64,000 nucleotides of DNA. Origin: Micromussa lordhowensis (taxonomy: Eukaryota > Cnidaria > Anthozoa > Scleractinia > Lobophylliidae). Below the pieces are notes generated by a model. It was not told where the DNA came from and ran no database searches. It was given only the letters and a program-made list of their open reading frames with translations. Made by a program: the position numbers and the translations under genes. Numbering within the stretch: the first letter of the stretch is position 1; each line of letters opens with the position of its first letter. The stretch spans positions 21,109,021-21,173,020 of the forward strand of contig OZ026597.1 in NCBI GenBank assembly GCA_964020085.1, written 5' to 3'. Shown in pieces: positions 1-11,159 of this stretch.

Positions 1-313
1 ATATTACATCCCAAGGTTTACGGTCTTTATCTTGGTATATGGAAGACCAGGCAGCTGACCAATGATACATAATCAAGGAAAAAATCTTTTTCCCAGTCCA
101 AGGAAGGTTTTATCCGAGCCAAAAGTGGTCCTGCCCTCTGAAAATGAGAGAAAAGGGTATATAAGTATCAACTCAACCAGTGGCGGATCTAGCGGGGGAT
201 GGGTAGTGAGGGCTCGGGGAACCTCGCCCCTCATTGGCGAAAATACTTAAGGCACGCGGAACGGAAAAATTTGGGGGGCCCAAACACTTTTAATATAAAG
301 GTATGCATCACAA
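1..313. other. Left edge, no gene found
   Basis: I see no supported coding exon here. The stretch lies just downstream of the stop codon of the minus-strand gene that ends at 314, so part of it is probably that gene's 3' untranslated region. I found no clear AATAAA on the minus strand. The short frames here have no splice context and no recognisable product. Confidence 0.4.
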
Positions 314-3300
314 CTAATATAGTTCATGGAATCTCTTCCACCTGGATAAAAGCTCTATTGCCTTATCATAGTCACTGCATGCTGGTTCTGAGAATTTTGT
401 TTATCAAGAAAAAAAAAACTTTAAGTTGACGACTACCTTTATGCATACTACCCTGCTACCCTTCACTTTGTACAATGTACCCCGCAATCCGCGAGTCTCC
501 AACCTTATTGGTACTTTATTTCGCGAATTTAGCGACGCAGTATTTCGAGGTGTTTTATTTTTGCGATATGAATAAGCAAATATGAAACAGGGCATTAAAT
601 TTCGCGATTCAAGCGTTCTCAACATTATTTTATTTTTCAAAAGTCGGAACTTTTTACAATTTCTACTAGATAAATTGGAACGAGCACAACGCATTTTTTT
701 TAAAAAAAATAACTTTTAAGGTAAACTGGAAGATGAAGATGATAGCTACAATCGTGAACAAAAGTCCTTGGGACACTTACGTAATTTAACGAATTATCTG
801 TGTTTACGACTAAAGTTTGAAAAAAAGCGCTGCTTCCCTTTTAATAACACGTTGCTGTTCCCCCTCCCCGCCCAACACAATGTTGAAAATCAGAAGGAAG
901 TACAGGTACTAATTTTCAAAATTGTATGTGGAGCGAGGGGTGTGATCAGGCAGGTGAAGTTGTATTCGCGTCTGGCGTGTGAGCAAAAGTGTCAAAAGTG
1001 CAAATTTGTCTCAAGAGTTTTGTCCATAATTGTACATTCTCTACTTCATCTTTGTAAATTAAAGTTATTTCACAACAGAAGATACAGCATGGAAGTTACC
1101 AGTACGTGTAAAACCAGTTATTTGTTGATACTTATCCTGTATATGTTGTTGTTATTACCTGTTAATCATTTTTTCTGTGATTTGAATTTTCCATGTGGGT
1201 GTTAAATTTCGCGTATTCAAATTTCACGAGGAATTTTATTTTTGCAATCGCGAAATTAAAGACCGCGAAATTAAGACCAATAAGGTGACGTGCCTGGAAA
1301 ATAAAGAGAAGCGACGGCGAAGGAGTAGACATCAAGTGACCAGCATTTCGACCAGAACTGCACCAGCAATCAAAAGAAATCTTACACTTACCGCACTACA
1401 GGTACCAGTCAAAATGACCTTGATATCACTTACTTTTGGGAGGTGGTTTTTCCATATACCAATACATGTACCCTTCTCTAGCCCTGGCATTCACTGATGT
1501 CCTCAGCAGTTTGGGTGGTAAGGGGCGTGGTTTGTGATAATCGCCTGGCAAGTTACCATGCAGCTCTTTGACTAGAATGTCGCTAAAATTCGGTCCTCCG
1601 ATCCGCGTCAATGTCCCATCAATTTCGTGCCGGAACTTAAGGAGTTTCTTTTCTGATTTTTTGTCTGAAACGAGAAGAAAAAAAGAAAATTAAATCAATA
1701 ATCAGCGAATAAAATAAAGCACAGTACGCTAGTGATTGTGTAAATGTTCTTGACACAGACAGACCCAAGCTGCCAAGCATATCAGATGATGTGTCACACA
1801 GAAGGCCGCCAGTCAACCCCAGAACAACACTAATTTTCTCACGTTAAACCAGATACCACTAACTCAAATGCAATTTCGTAATTAAGGTATTCTTTCTTTG
1901 TTTTTGTTTTCTCGTGAAAAAGCTTCCGCCTTCCCTCTGTGTCTCGTTGAAAATTGAAGGTCCTGGTGTCATGTGCTAATACAGGTGTGTATCTACTGTA
2001 CCTGGGTGTTGCTCGTGCCGCATTCGATCACCATGAAAGGTCTTCACTTGTCCTGTTGTGTCTCTTATTGAAAATGTAGCAACCTTAGTAGAAGAAAACA
2101 TTGTTTAAGCGTTAGTCAGTATTACATGTAGATCTGATTCAAGCGGACATGAGTATAGATTGGTTTGAGATGGCTTTGTGGTCCGTTTTGATTCAAGACC
2201 AATGCTTTTTTTTATTACACTGTCATCTTGCTCTACAGGTAAGTAAGTCCGACCTCGCCAGGGTACCCCGTGTATGGCAACAATACAAAACCCTTCTTTA
2301 AAATAATCAGGGGACAAAATCAGTCTTTTTTATAAATAAAGTGAACATTTTACTCTACCCCGGAACTGGAACACTGTACCTCGTTTACAACCTCCACAAT
2401 GGTCAGAATCGGCTAAGCGAGTAGAACATAACAGCAGCGTACTTTCTTTCCCAAACCCCTCGACCCTACGTCTCCTCCCCCCCCCCCCCCCCACACACAC
2501 ACACACACACACATGCACAGCGCTCAACATGTCCCCATTCACGCGGCCATGTTTCATCTCGCTCTTTTTCGCTTCTCTCTCGAGATAACGTGGAGAAAGG
2601 GCCTACCCGCTCCATCTTTCTAAGATCAACCTGTGTGATGAGTGTGTAGTCATAAAAAATGCCAAAGGGAGAACTATTTACTAAGCTGTAGAGGAAGAGG
2701 AGCCTGTGCTCGTAAACTCCTGGTCTTCTCAGTGCGGTTTGGCTACATACTACAATGCCTATCATTGCAGTGACACTACGTTAGAACAGGTAGCATTTGA
2801 TTTTAGCATTGATTCGATAACATAAGCAAAAGATTTACAATCGACCTATGAAATGTGCTTATGGGGGACTTTCTCGGTCTTTTGAAACAAGAAATGAAAA
2901 CAGTCAAACGTGAGTGCGGCCCTCTGTTCCTACATTTTGTTTTTTTTTCAATCAATCAGTCTTTACTTATACACAAAATCCTATCATTTTACATGGTCTT
3001 CCTAAGAATCGTGTTTAAAACTAGACTAAAATACTCTAAGGAACTATTGACTATAATGTTAAAAATATAAAAAACTTACATTATGAATAATAAGAGTTAC
3101 AATGGGTCATGGTGTATTAGAAAAATCTTTCCCATGAAATGAAGTTGTTTTCATTTTTCGTCCGTTACCGTAAACGAGCTGGAGATAAAAGTGGTAAAAA
3201 AATGACTACTTTCAAAGCGTATCAGGGGTACTTATGCTCTACGAGCAGTTGCGTGACAGTTCGCAGGAGTCATTTCCTGAAGCTTGAAGAACACGTAATC

Positions 3301-3806
3301 TCAACAACCCAAATATTAGTTCTCTAATACTTTTAAATTCACTGCTCTCTTTTAACTCGAAGATACATTTTACATCGTGCCATTTTCTTAAAGTTTCCCG
3401 ATAGTTTACTTTGACGATTTCCTAGTTGGCCTCCGTCGATATACATAAACTCGGCAAATAAAACCCGCGCATAGAAACCATTGCCAATTAAAGCCATCTT
3501 CCTGACAACCGTTCAAACGCACGATTACTTCTCCAGCTAATGAAATCAGAAGAATAGTAACAGTTGAACGTCAGGATTTCTAACCTGCCTACCTTATGTT
3601 TCATCTTTGCCCAATGATCCGTGTTCCCCGCCATAAATCTGTGCTTGGCGGGTTCCTTTGCTGCCCAGTGCGACAAACTGTAAACAAAAAGTGCGAATTC
3701 AGTATTGTAACTTTTTTCCTCCTGGCTATCGATTGATAAATGGATGTCATGCGACTTACTAGGGCAAGCTTCCAGAGCTATCTCGGTATAGCTGCAAATC
3801 AGTCAT
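314..3806 (-). CDS. Unrecognised ~172-aa basic protein, five exons, divergent from tektin-like gene
   Basis: I assembled this gene by hand from splice sites. Exons on the minus strand are 3806-3760, 3677-3593, 2083-2002, 1664-1434 and 387-314. Donors read GTAAGT, GTAGGC, GTACAG and GTAAGT, and each acceptor follows an AG, mostly with a pyrimidine tract. The exon phases fit at all four joins: split codons restore Tyr16, Asp72 and Lys149, and exon 2 to exon 3 is phase 0. The product starts MTDLQLYRD and ends with a TAG at 314-316. It is rich in Lys, Arg, His and aromatics, with a PRPLPPK segment (about 117-123) and GYMYWYM (about 136-142). There is no signal peptide or membrane segment. I do not recognise the family. 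Its head-to-head position with a tektin-like gene suggests an axonemal or sperm role, by inference only. The last exon is the least certain part, because a weak GT donor inside it could extend the gene further left. Confidence 0.6.
2477..2513. repeat. Poly-C followed by (CA)n microsatellite
   Basis: A run of about 16 C residues leads directly into about ten CA units. It lies in intron 2 of the minus-strand 172-aa gene, between the exons at 2083-2002 and 3677-3593. Confidence 0.9.
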
Positions 3807-4456
3807 GTTCCACGAACTTGATGGCTAGACTAAGCCGATGACATAATAATTTTAAACCCTTTCTCGTCGAGGATTTTTCCCGAAGAATACTCGACTCTCA
3901 GCGTATTGTGTTACTTGGCTAATTTTTATGTTAATAAGTTATTAAACAACTCGACACAGCGGACACAAAAGGCTGTCGGATTAGAAAATCACGTGATGGA
4001 ATAATTTCTGGTTGGAAACAGAGGAATGCCGTAAAGGAGTTGCATCCTTTGCGCGAGTGTTATCACTTTTTGAAGTTGGCGAATTTGATATTTTATTTTC
4101 CTGACATTCAGGAAATTTATTTTGGAGGCAAAGAGAGAACGTTTGACGAAAGAGACGAAAATGGTGTGACTCTGCTGTGACGAGAATATGTCACGCAACA
4201 CCTGTTAAAATATGAAGTATACGATAAAAGCGATCAAAGTTTGACGATTTATCGGGACCATTTCTTTTTCACATTTATATGCATTTTTAATTATTTAATT
4301 GTTATCCGGGAAGTCACACAATACAGTGATTACCCAGTAATGCGAAAACGAGGCCAAGTAGTTGCCATAGTGACGCTGCGGCTTCCGCGCGTTTCCACAC
4401 AACAGAAAGTCGCGCCGCATTTTGCACACAGACAGTGCAAGAATTTTGTGGATGAA
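3807..4456. promoter_or_regulatory. Bidirectional promoter between the 172-aa gene and the tektin-like gene
   Basis: This 650-bp gap separates two divergent start codons, at 3806 on minus and 4457 on plus. It holds an X-box-like site at 4361-4374 and no obvious TATA box. An open frame in register with the tektin-like start runs back to 4241. However, the tektin-family similarity begins only after 4457, so the upstream frame is probably 5' leader or promoter. The shared-promoter reading is inferred from geometry. Confidence 0.5.
4361..4374. promoter_or_regulatory. RFX X-box-like site
   Basis: The site reads GTTGCCATAGTGAC and matches 13 of 14 positions of the ciliary X-box consensus GTHNYYATRRNAAC. 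It lies 83 bp upstream of the chosen tektin-like ATG, where RFX sites of ciliary genes usually sit. A 13/14 match is not rare by chance in 64 kb, so position and gene identity carry most of the weight. Confidence 0.4.
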
Positions 4457-7262
4457 ATGGAAGTTACAAGGGCGACAATCGGCTCCGACTCTTGGAAGAA
4501 TGCAAGTATAAGAAACATCAGGCTTTCTCAGACAGTTTTGAATCGTAGCGATAAAGCATGTGAGTTAGGACAGCAGCTGGACCCTCTGCCATCGCTAAGG
4601 GACACGAGTATACAGCAAAGCAATGCCAGAATCCATGCCTACGTTCGTGCGACAAGGGCCGTTTTAGTGAAGCTTAGAGAGAGCTTATTAGATACGAATG
4701 AAGAGATCAAGTCCCTTTTAAGAGGAAAGGAAGACTTAGAGAAGACTCTAGAGCATATCCGAAAAGACATTATCTTAAACACAAGATCTACCATGCAAAG
4801 ACAGACAAGGCCATCACGGGAAAAGGTAACTTGATCTTGTACTGTCTCGTGTCTTTCGATTTTGTTTTCTTTTTTTATAGCTCATAAATGGCCTCGATTA
4901 TGAAAATTCCTTTATAACAAACTAAGGAATGTGAAACACTTAAAAAGAGTTAATTTGAGCTGCCTTGTAATGTGCTCAAGGTGAATATATTATTCAATTT
5001 CTTAATTGCTTCGCCCTCTTCCCGTTGTTTCGTTGAAAGCAATCCTTTTTGTGGTGAGTGAATTTGATATTTAACATTAGCGATTGGAAAAGATTGTGGT
5101 TTCGTTTTCTAGAGGAAATTCCTAAATGTGAAACAATTCTTTCGCAGTTGGTTGTTAATGAAAAGTCTAAAAGTCCTAAATCAAGAGGAAAAGACTTTGA
5201 TGGTTATTCCAGTAATTAAAGTTAAAGTTTATGTTGCAATAATCGGTTATACATACAAATTGACACCATTGCTGCACAAAAGAATAGAATCTGAAGAATT
5301 AATAGTATGCTCTTGATCTAGTTACTATGCAAGCAACAATCATACACAAACTTTTCATTACTTTTTATTGTTCAAGTCTCAGCATGGGGCTGATTTTTAT
5401 CTCTTTTAATTAAAACAACTCCGGGTCACAGCTTAAATGCTTCTGCATTATTTAGTGTTAAATCGTGTAGAAAATGTGATGAAAAATTACAGTAATTTTG
5501 TAAATCCTGTTGGACGTGTACAAAAACTTTAACAGTCTAATTCTAACCACCCTCCCCCCTCCCACCAACCAAACTAGAGCTCATTCAACCTGCCCACACA
5601 CCTGGTTAGGGGACACTTCCCCTAAATGAAAAATCAGGTTAATGAGTATTGTAACTGTAATAATAATAGTAATAAATCAGAAACAGACGGTTTCATCATT
5701 GCTGCCCAAGATCAATGCATTAAGACCAACTACTATCGAAACCAGATCCTGAAAGATGGCACCAACCCAATGTACAGAATCTGTGGGCAATTTCAGGACA
5801 CAGTTGACCACCTTGTCCCCGAATGCCCTGAACTTGCCAAGACAGTACGTACAAAGACACAATAAAGCTGCAGCATACCTGCACTGGACAATATGCAAAC
5901 ACTACATGTATGACATCAAAGTGCAAAATAAACACTACGAACATGAACCAGCAACTGCGACAGAAAACCAACAGCGACTATATCCTGGGACATGCCAATC
6001 CAAACTGAGAAAGCGATAAAAGCAACAAACCAGATATGGTGGCTATCCCCACAGAAGGGAACATCTCCTTAAAAACAGTGGAAAAATCCACAGATCTTGA
6101 GATAGAAATCAAACAACAACTGTCCCAGTGATCATTGGAGCTCTTGGGCTTTTCAAGAAGCAAACAGAGAACTACATCAGTAAGATCCCAGGCAATATCA
6201 GAATAACAGAGCTACAGCTGAGATGGGTCTCCTTGAAACTGCTCACATACTTAGGAGGACTCTATCCATCAAGTAATCCAGCAGACTTATGACTGCCCTA
6301 AGCTCATGGATTACAAGACTTACATAATAAAAATAATATAAATAATAGTTATTATAATAATAATTAATGGACGAGCCCAACTTGCCATAGTGGTTTTCAG
6401 TGGGGCCCTCAAACAAAATTATATTAAATCAAATTAATTAACTAACTAATGGGTGTGTTAAGATAGTAGATGCAGAAAAAAATCATTTGCTATTCTCATT
6501 ATAATAAGAACTTCTTAAAAAACAAACCTATTCCATCAACTACATGCAGTAACACTTACCTTTCTGCCTAAGGATCTTGATGGTGCAGACGATCTCCTTG
6601 CTGCTGAACGTCAGCATCTGTTAAAGCTCAAACGCATACTAGAAGCACAGCTACGTTCTGTTCAGAAACAGCTTCAAGTGCTTGATGGTGCCAGGAAAAG
6701 GCTCACAGCCTCCTTACAAGAGAGGTCAAGGGTTTTGGATCTCATATGCCATGCTGTATCATCAGTGCGTGGTGCTGGAATCAAGGACCAGGCAGAGAAG
6801 CCAATCACACCACCTGTAGAGCCACTGGGACCTTACACACCTGAGTGTGCAAGGGTGATTGCTACAGCAGCAGAAGCCAGGCAGAGGTCCACTAATTTAC
6901 GTAAGGAAGTTGCTGAAGCTATTGAGCAGACAGTTAAGCTTCAGAAGGCAGCACATCAGTCTGTGAATGATGGACTAACCCAGAAAGTTGCTGAGACAGT
7001 CACCATGAAGGTGAGTTTATGTGGAATGCTTTATGCTTTACACTTAATTATTTGGCACAGGGACGTTCATTACCTGAATATTAACAATTTATCTTCTCTG
7101 GTGTCTTCTCTCAGTCACTGTTTTATCTCTGAATTAGTCACTAAAAGAAGACGGAGTACTATCCATATGCATGTGTGAATCATTATTGAATAACATTAGA
7201 TAGGCTATTCTTAACAATTATTCCATGAGCGCGCGTCGGATATGAGATGATAGATAGCCAAT

Positions 7263-7307
<45 letters not shown>

Positions 7308-7455
7308 TAATTGTTTTATTAAAAACGCCCCCAAAATATAGAAAACTAGACTACAATAAAAACAAAAAGGCTAAAAAAAATCACGCATACGCTCCCCATT
7401 TTTGTAGATCATGGTATAATGGCTCATATACCATGATGGCTAAGCCAATGAAAAC

Positions 7456-7493
<38 letters not shown>

Positions 7494-8502
7494 TGTGTAT
7501 TATAATATACAGGTGTAGGTGCCTGTTTTGCTGAGAATTTAATTATTTGCTCTAACTCTCTGTTAGCAACACCTGCTTGTTGGGGCTGGTGAGACTCGCA
7601 TGGCAATTCATCGCAGTAAGCGCTGGTATGATGCAACAGAGATGGCACTTGGATATACACTGGTAAGTCTTGAATCAGTCTGATTAACACCTTTAACGTC
7701 AACCTTACAGAAATGCAATACAGTCCCTTTTTAGAAAAAATCAGACCTGTAAGGCCCAGGACAAATTAATGATGATCACTAAAGAAAGTTCATCAAATGA
7801 GTGTTGCACAGGGGATTCATGAACAAAATTTGATCACTTTGCCTATCATTGTGGCCTCACTCCAACCTCTCCATCCACACATATCCTGCTTCTTTTCTGC
7901 CATACTGAACCATGTACAGTGTATCGTTGGTCTCCCTTTTGTCTGGCAGTGGTTAAGGCTAGCACTATTATCCTAAGCTGTAGCAGATGGCAGTTCTATA
8001 TCTCTCTGAAGATCTAAGCTAGTGATTACATTTCACCAAAATATCTTCAATATTCTTCTCAAGCAGTTCATGATATATAAATCCATACTTGCAAAAGAGA
8101 CAAATTTATTTTGTGTTCAGCGTAAAACAAAGAAATGGTTGCTCTTGTTATTGTCTGAAGACCTGCCTAACTGTAGGTTTTGCTGTGCTTTTCTAATAGG
8201 GACCTGTTGCCTATTCTGATCTAACCACGCGTGAGCGTCTGGACCGCCCAGCTGTACAGGTCCACCAGCGTCACCCTGGTAACCAGCTGCCTGAAGCTCG
8301 TGAGATTGTTAAGGGAGGGGAGGGTCTACAAGAATCCTTGAATGCCACTGCTCGTAATATTGGTCTTTTGAAGCTTACCAAAAAGAGGCTTGATGAGGAT
8401 GCCAGAGATAAACATCATGCTGCCTGGATTGATGCAAGTGTTACACGTACACGTAGGCGTCTTGGAAATCATCGCTGGGTGATAAATGGTATTGGATGTT
8501 AA
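4457..8502 (+). CDS. TEKTL1: Tektin-like protein (TEKTL1/CCDC105 type), ~401 aa
   Basis: Four exons are joined in phase 0: 4457-4825, 6573-7010, 7567-7662 and 8200-8502, with donors GTAACT, GTGAGT and GTAAGT. The product is helical and coiled-coil throughout, as tektins are. Two regions support the TEKTL1/CCDC105 assignment, recalled from the human protein: PLGPYTPEC (about 207-215), and LDRPAVQVHQRHPG (315-328) followed by NQLPEA. The second sits where classical tektins carry the RPNVELCRD nonapeptide; here it is RPAVQVHQR, so only the RP-x-V core is kept. Family members lie on or inside sperm and ciliary doublet microtubules. The product is about 100 aa shorter than the human one, mainly at the N-terminus. 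I chose the ATG at 4457 (MEVTRATIG). In-frame ATGs at 4241 and 4340 would add a poorly conserved leader overlapping the X-box. The gene is head-to-head with the 172-aa gene. Confidence 0.85.
5626..6300 (+). pseudogene. Decayed non-LTR retrotransposon, C-terminal zinc-knuckle plus endonuclease region
   Basis: The fragment lies in intron 1 of the tektin-like gene. Frame 1 (5626-5865) carries a remnant of the CCHC region, around RICGQFQDTVDHLVPEC, with its first cysteine changed to Tyr. A frameshift near 5840 moves the homology to another frame (QRHNKAAAYLHWTICKHY). A third piece near 6120-6250 reads VIIGALGL and then ENYISKIPG. This order (zinc knuckle, HW-x-x-CK segment, IGALG segment) is known from the C-termini of LINEs with a restriction-like endonuclease. 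Frameshifts and stops show it is dead. Boundaries are approximate. Confidence 0.6.
7238..7303. repeat. Short inverted repeat in intron 2 of the tektin-like gene
   Basis: The arms are GGATATGAGATGATAGATAG and its near-complement ending in CATCTCATATCC. They flank a loop with a nested hairpin (GGCGC-GTA-GCGCC). It looks like the core of a small palindromic mobile element. No terminal duplication was established. Confidence 0.5.
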
Positions 8503-8830
8503 ATCCACGTTGAAATGTTCTGTCTGCATTTAAAGACTTTAAAGCAACCTTCTTTTTACTGAAAATGACATCCTCAATGTTGAAAACTATTTGATTATCT
8601 GCATGATGGTTTTTTCTTGAGATACCCTTTTTGCCTGGTGAGATTTTTAAGTTTGACTTAATTATGATGAATATTGGTATTAATAATATATACAAGGAAA
8701 AAGAAATGATAATTCAAACTGAAATTTTACTTTTGACAACGAACAACTGCACTGCAAAGTCACTTGATACCACTAGATTTGTCTTGCTATCACTGTAGAA
8801 ATGAGACTTAAACATGTTTCATGGTTTGTA

Positions 8831-8836
8831 AATAAA
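8831..8836 (+). terminator. Polyadenylation signal of the tektin-like gene
   Basis: AATAAA lies 328 nt after the stop codon, followed by T-rich sequence. It is the first canonical signal downstream of the gene. Confidence 0.5.
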
Positions 8837-9487
8837 ATATACTGTGTCCATTACATTGTTTTATTTATAAAAAAAGGGTGAACAAAATGCCACTGCACAG
8901 TTTATTAACTAAAGTATTAAAAAAGAATTGCCTTCATTTTGATTTTACATCTAAATGAGGGTTGATATAGAATTAAGAACTAATTTAATAACCTTCCAAT
9001 ATTGTAAATAAGATTGAATAACTTGATTTTTTTCCTTTATTTCTACATCATTAATTATTCTGAAAACCGTTTTTCATGTGTGGTAAAAACAGATGAGAGT
9101 GCAATTGTGACAATAAAACCTTTAAAATGAACCTGAATTTATAGTGAATGATATTACCGAAAGAGTTGCGATGGTTTGCAATAGTGAAACTCTGTGTAGA
9201 GTCCTTGGAACTCTTACCCAGCACCAAACCACGAAATAATACGTTCATGACCCAGTCCCATTCCAATACACAGTTCGAAACTTTTTTTAGAGTGCTAAAT
9301 GTTGTTTCGAAATATAAAGTCGTCACATACTTATTTATTACAATTTAATGTTTAAAAGGAAGTTGAGAATACACAGAATAAAAAGCCATAAGGAGGGTCT
9401 GCAAAAGAGACAGAGTCCCCATGCTGGGCAGACCACCACAGAAAAAAAAAAACGACGATCGTCAAAAGTTAAAAACACTACATCAAA

Positions 9488-9815
9488 CTAATATTCCCTA
9501 ACCCGCCTTTTGAAATTAGAGACACTCGTCGCGCTGCGGATTGAATTTGGCAGCGAGTTCCACAAGTCTACGATTCTATTAAAATAGCTAAATTTAAAAA
9601 TATCTGTCCGGGAAAACTGTTTCTTTAGGGTTAAGTTATCCCTGCTCCTCAGAGAATATCGATCAGAATGAGAATAAAAATCTATAAGTGGGGATATGTC
9701 TATATTAACAAAACACTTAAGAACCTTGTAAAAAGACAAGACATCAAAAAAGAAGCGCCTATCCTCCAAAGATAACAAGTTTAGTTTGTCTTTACGAGTT
9801 TCATAGTCATCGTTT
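9488..9815 (-). pseudogene. Non-LTR retrotransposon tail (CR1/jockey-like reverse transcriptase C-terminus)
   Basis: The minus-strand frame runs from about 9815 to a stop at 9488. It reads like the C-terminal tail of CR1/L2/jockey-type ORF2 proteins: LNLLSLEDRRFFFDVLSFYK near the start, then SRTDIFKFSYFNRIVDLWN, LPNSIR and a terminal FKRRVREY. There is no start codon and no polymerase core, so this is a 5'-truncated insertion, as is usual for such elements. The family assignment is from memory of the typical pattern. Confidence 0.6.
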
Positions 9816-11159
9816 TAAAAAATACATGTATGTGGGAGTATTCCCTCTGCCAGACTGAAGCTGATATCGTTCGGGTTAGTGTCCCAGACCCTTGTCCAGA
9901 CTGAAATGCTGGAAACCTTATCCAGAAAGACATTCCCCGTTTCCTCTCATGAAGGCGTGTGTAACCCCATCCTCGGAGACCTGCAGGGGTAATTGGGGTA
10001 TGTTTAAATAAACCGTACGGCAACCGGTCTGCGCGACGGAAGTTTACCCGAACTAGCGAAAGGCTTTAACAACCAATTCAGTATGGGAGTACAATTTAAA
10101 TGATATCGGGGACACAGGGTTGGAAGTTCCTGGAAAAAGGCTTCTGGTCCTGGAAAGTTCTGGAAATCTGTTAATCTCAAGTAATAAAATGAAATGCGTG
10201 GAAGACAGTAAGGAGAATTGACACTGAGATTTTGGGAGTGAATTTTAGAGTCCTGGAAAAATCAATCTGAGTCCTGGAAATTTGAAAAAGAGTACAAACC
10301 CTTGCCGGACAATGCAGGTTGAAGAAAAGGTAAAATCGATGTAAAGGCCAAGTAGGATAGGCAATTTGGAACCATCTCCTAGTGAAATAACTCGTGAAAA
10401 TAGCAAGCAAAACTCTTCAGACCAGTAAATTATATTTCTGAAGCAAACATAACATACAGTGTACCTTTAATTACGAACTAACCCTGTTTAATAAGCCACA
10501 GTTTACTACAGGAAAAACTTGTTTTCATAAGAACTCTCATTGAATATCAAAATACCAATTTTAAACTTTACCAGTTATATTACGAACTTTCACATTATTA
10601 TTTTTGTTTCGATTCGGTATCAGTTACTTTGCTTGGTGTCCCTGCACAGAAAAATGTGCAAAACGAAATTGATCCTTTTCTTATAACAAAAAAAAAACAC
10701 TCTTGAACGTGCAGAATACACTTAACCCTCGGTAATTGAACGATTATCGTCACATTCACTTTTGATGGACGCCAAAATAGCAAACAAATTTCAACTCTGA
10801 TGAAATAAATTGACCAAGTCTTGTAAAAACTAAATGTAACTGAAATATATATATATACACAAACCTCATTCCTAATTTATCCCCAAAATATTGCAAAATA
10901 TGGAAAAATTGACATATAAAAAAAGAAAACTCCGAAAAGTCTGTTTGCAAAATTCCCCATGCGATGATAAATTTTTGCAAGTTAGCTGCTGTGAAATTTC
11001 AAACTCTATTGTGAAACGTTGCTCAAGGTCTGAAGGCACCGTGTGCTTTTGGTCTTGGTGCTCAACAAAAAGGAACCCCGGATTGTTTGCGAGGGTAGGT
11101 GCAATGCTACCCCTTTCCGCGTGTATACTACATTTCTTGATGAAGTACTAATTAATTAC

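Larger units (their letters stand above)
8503..11159. other. Tail-to-tail intergenic region
   Basis: This gap separates the 3' ends of the tektin-like gene and the 1746-aa coiled-coil gene. It contains the likely 3' UTR and polyadenylation signal of the first gene, and a LINE relic at about 9488-9815. A short stretch at about 10125-10280 is rich in TCCTGGAAA words. I see no supported gene. Confidence 0.5.

Noticed and set aside
2330..2765. Two overlapping minus-strand frames with Val-Cys and Gly-Gly runs
   Set aside because: The runs are translations of the poly-C/(CA)n microsatellite.
4241..4456. In-frame N-terminal extension of the tektin-like protein
   Set aside because: It is hydrophobic and unlike tektins, it overlaps the X-box-like site, and a good ATG follows at 4457.
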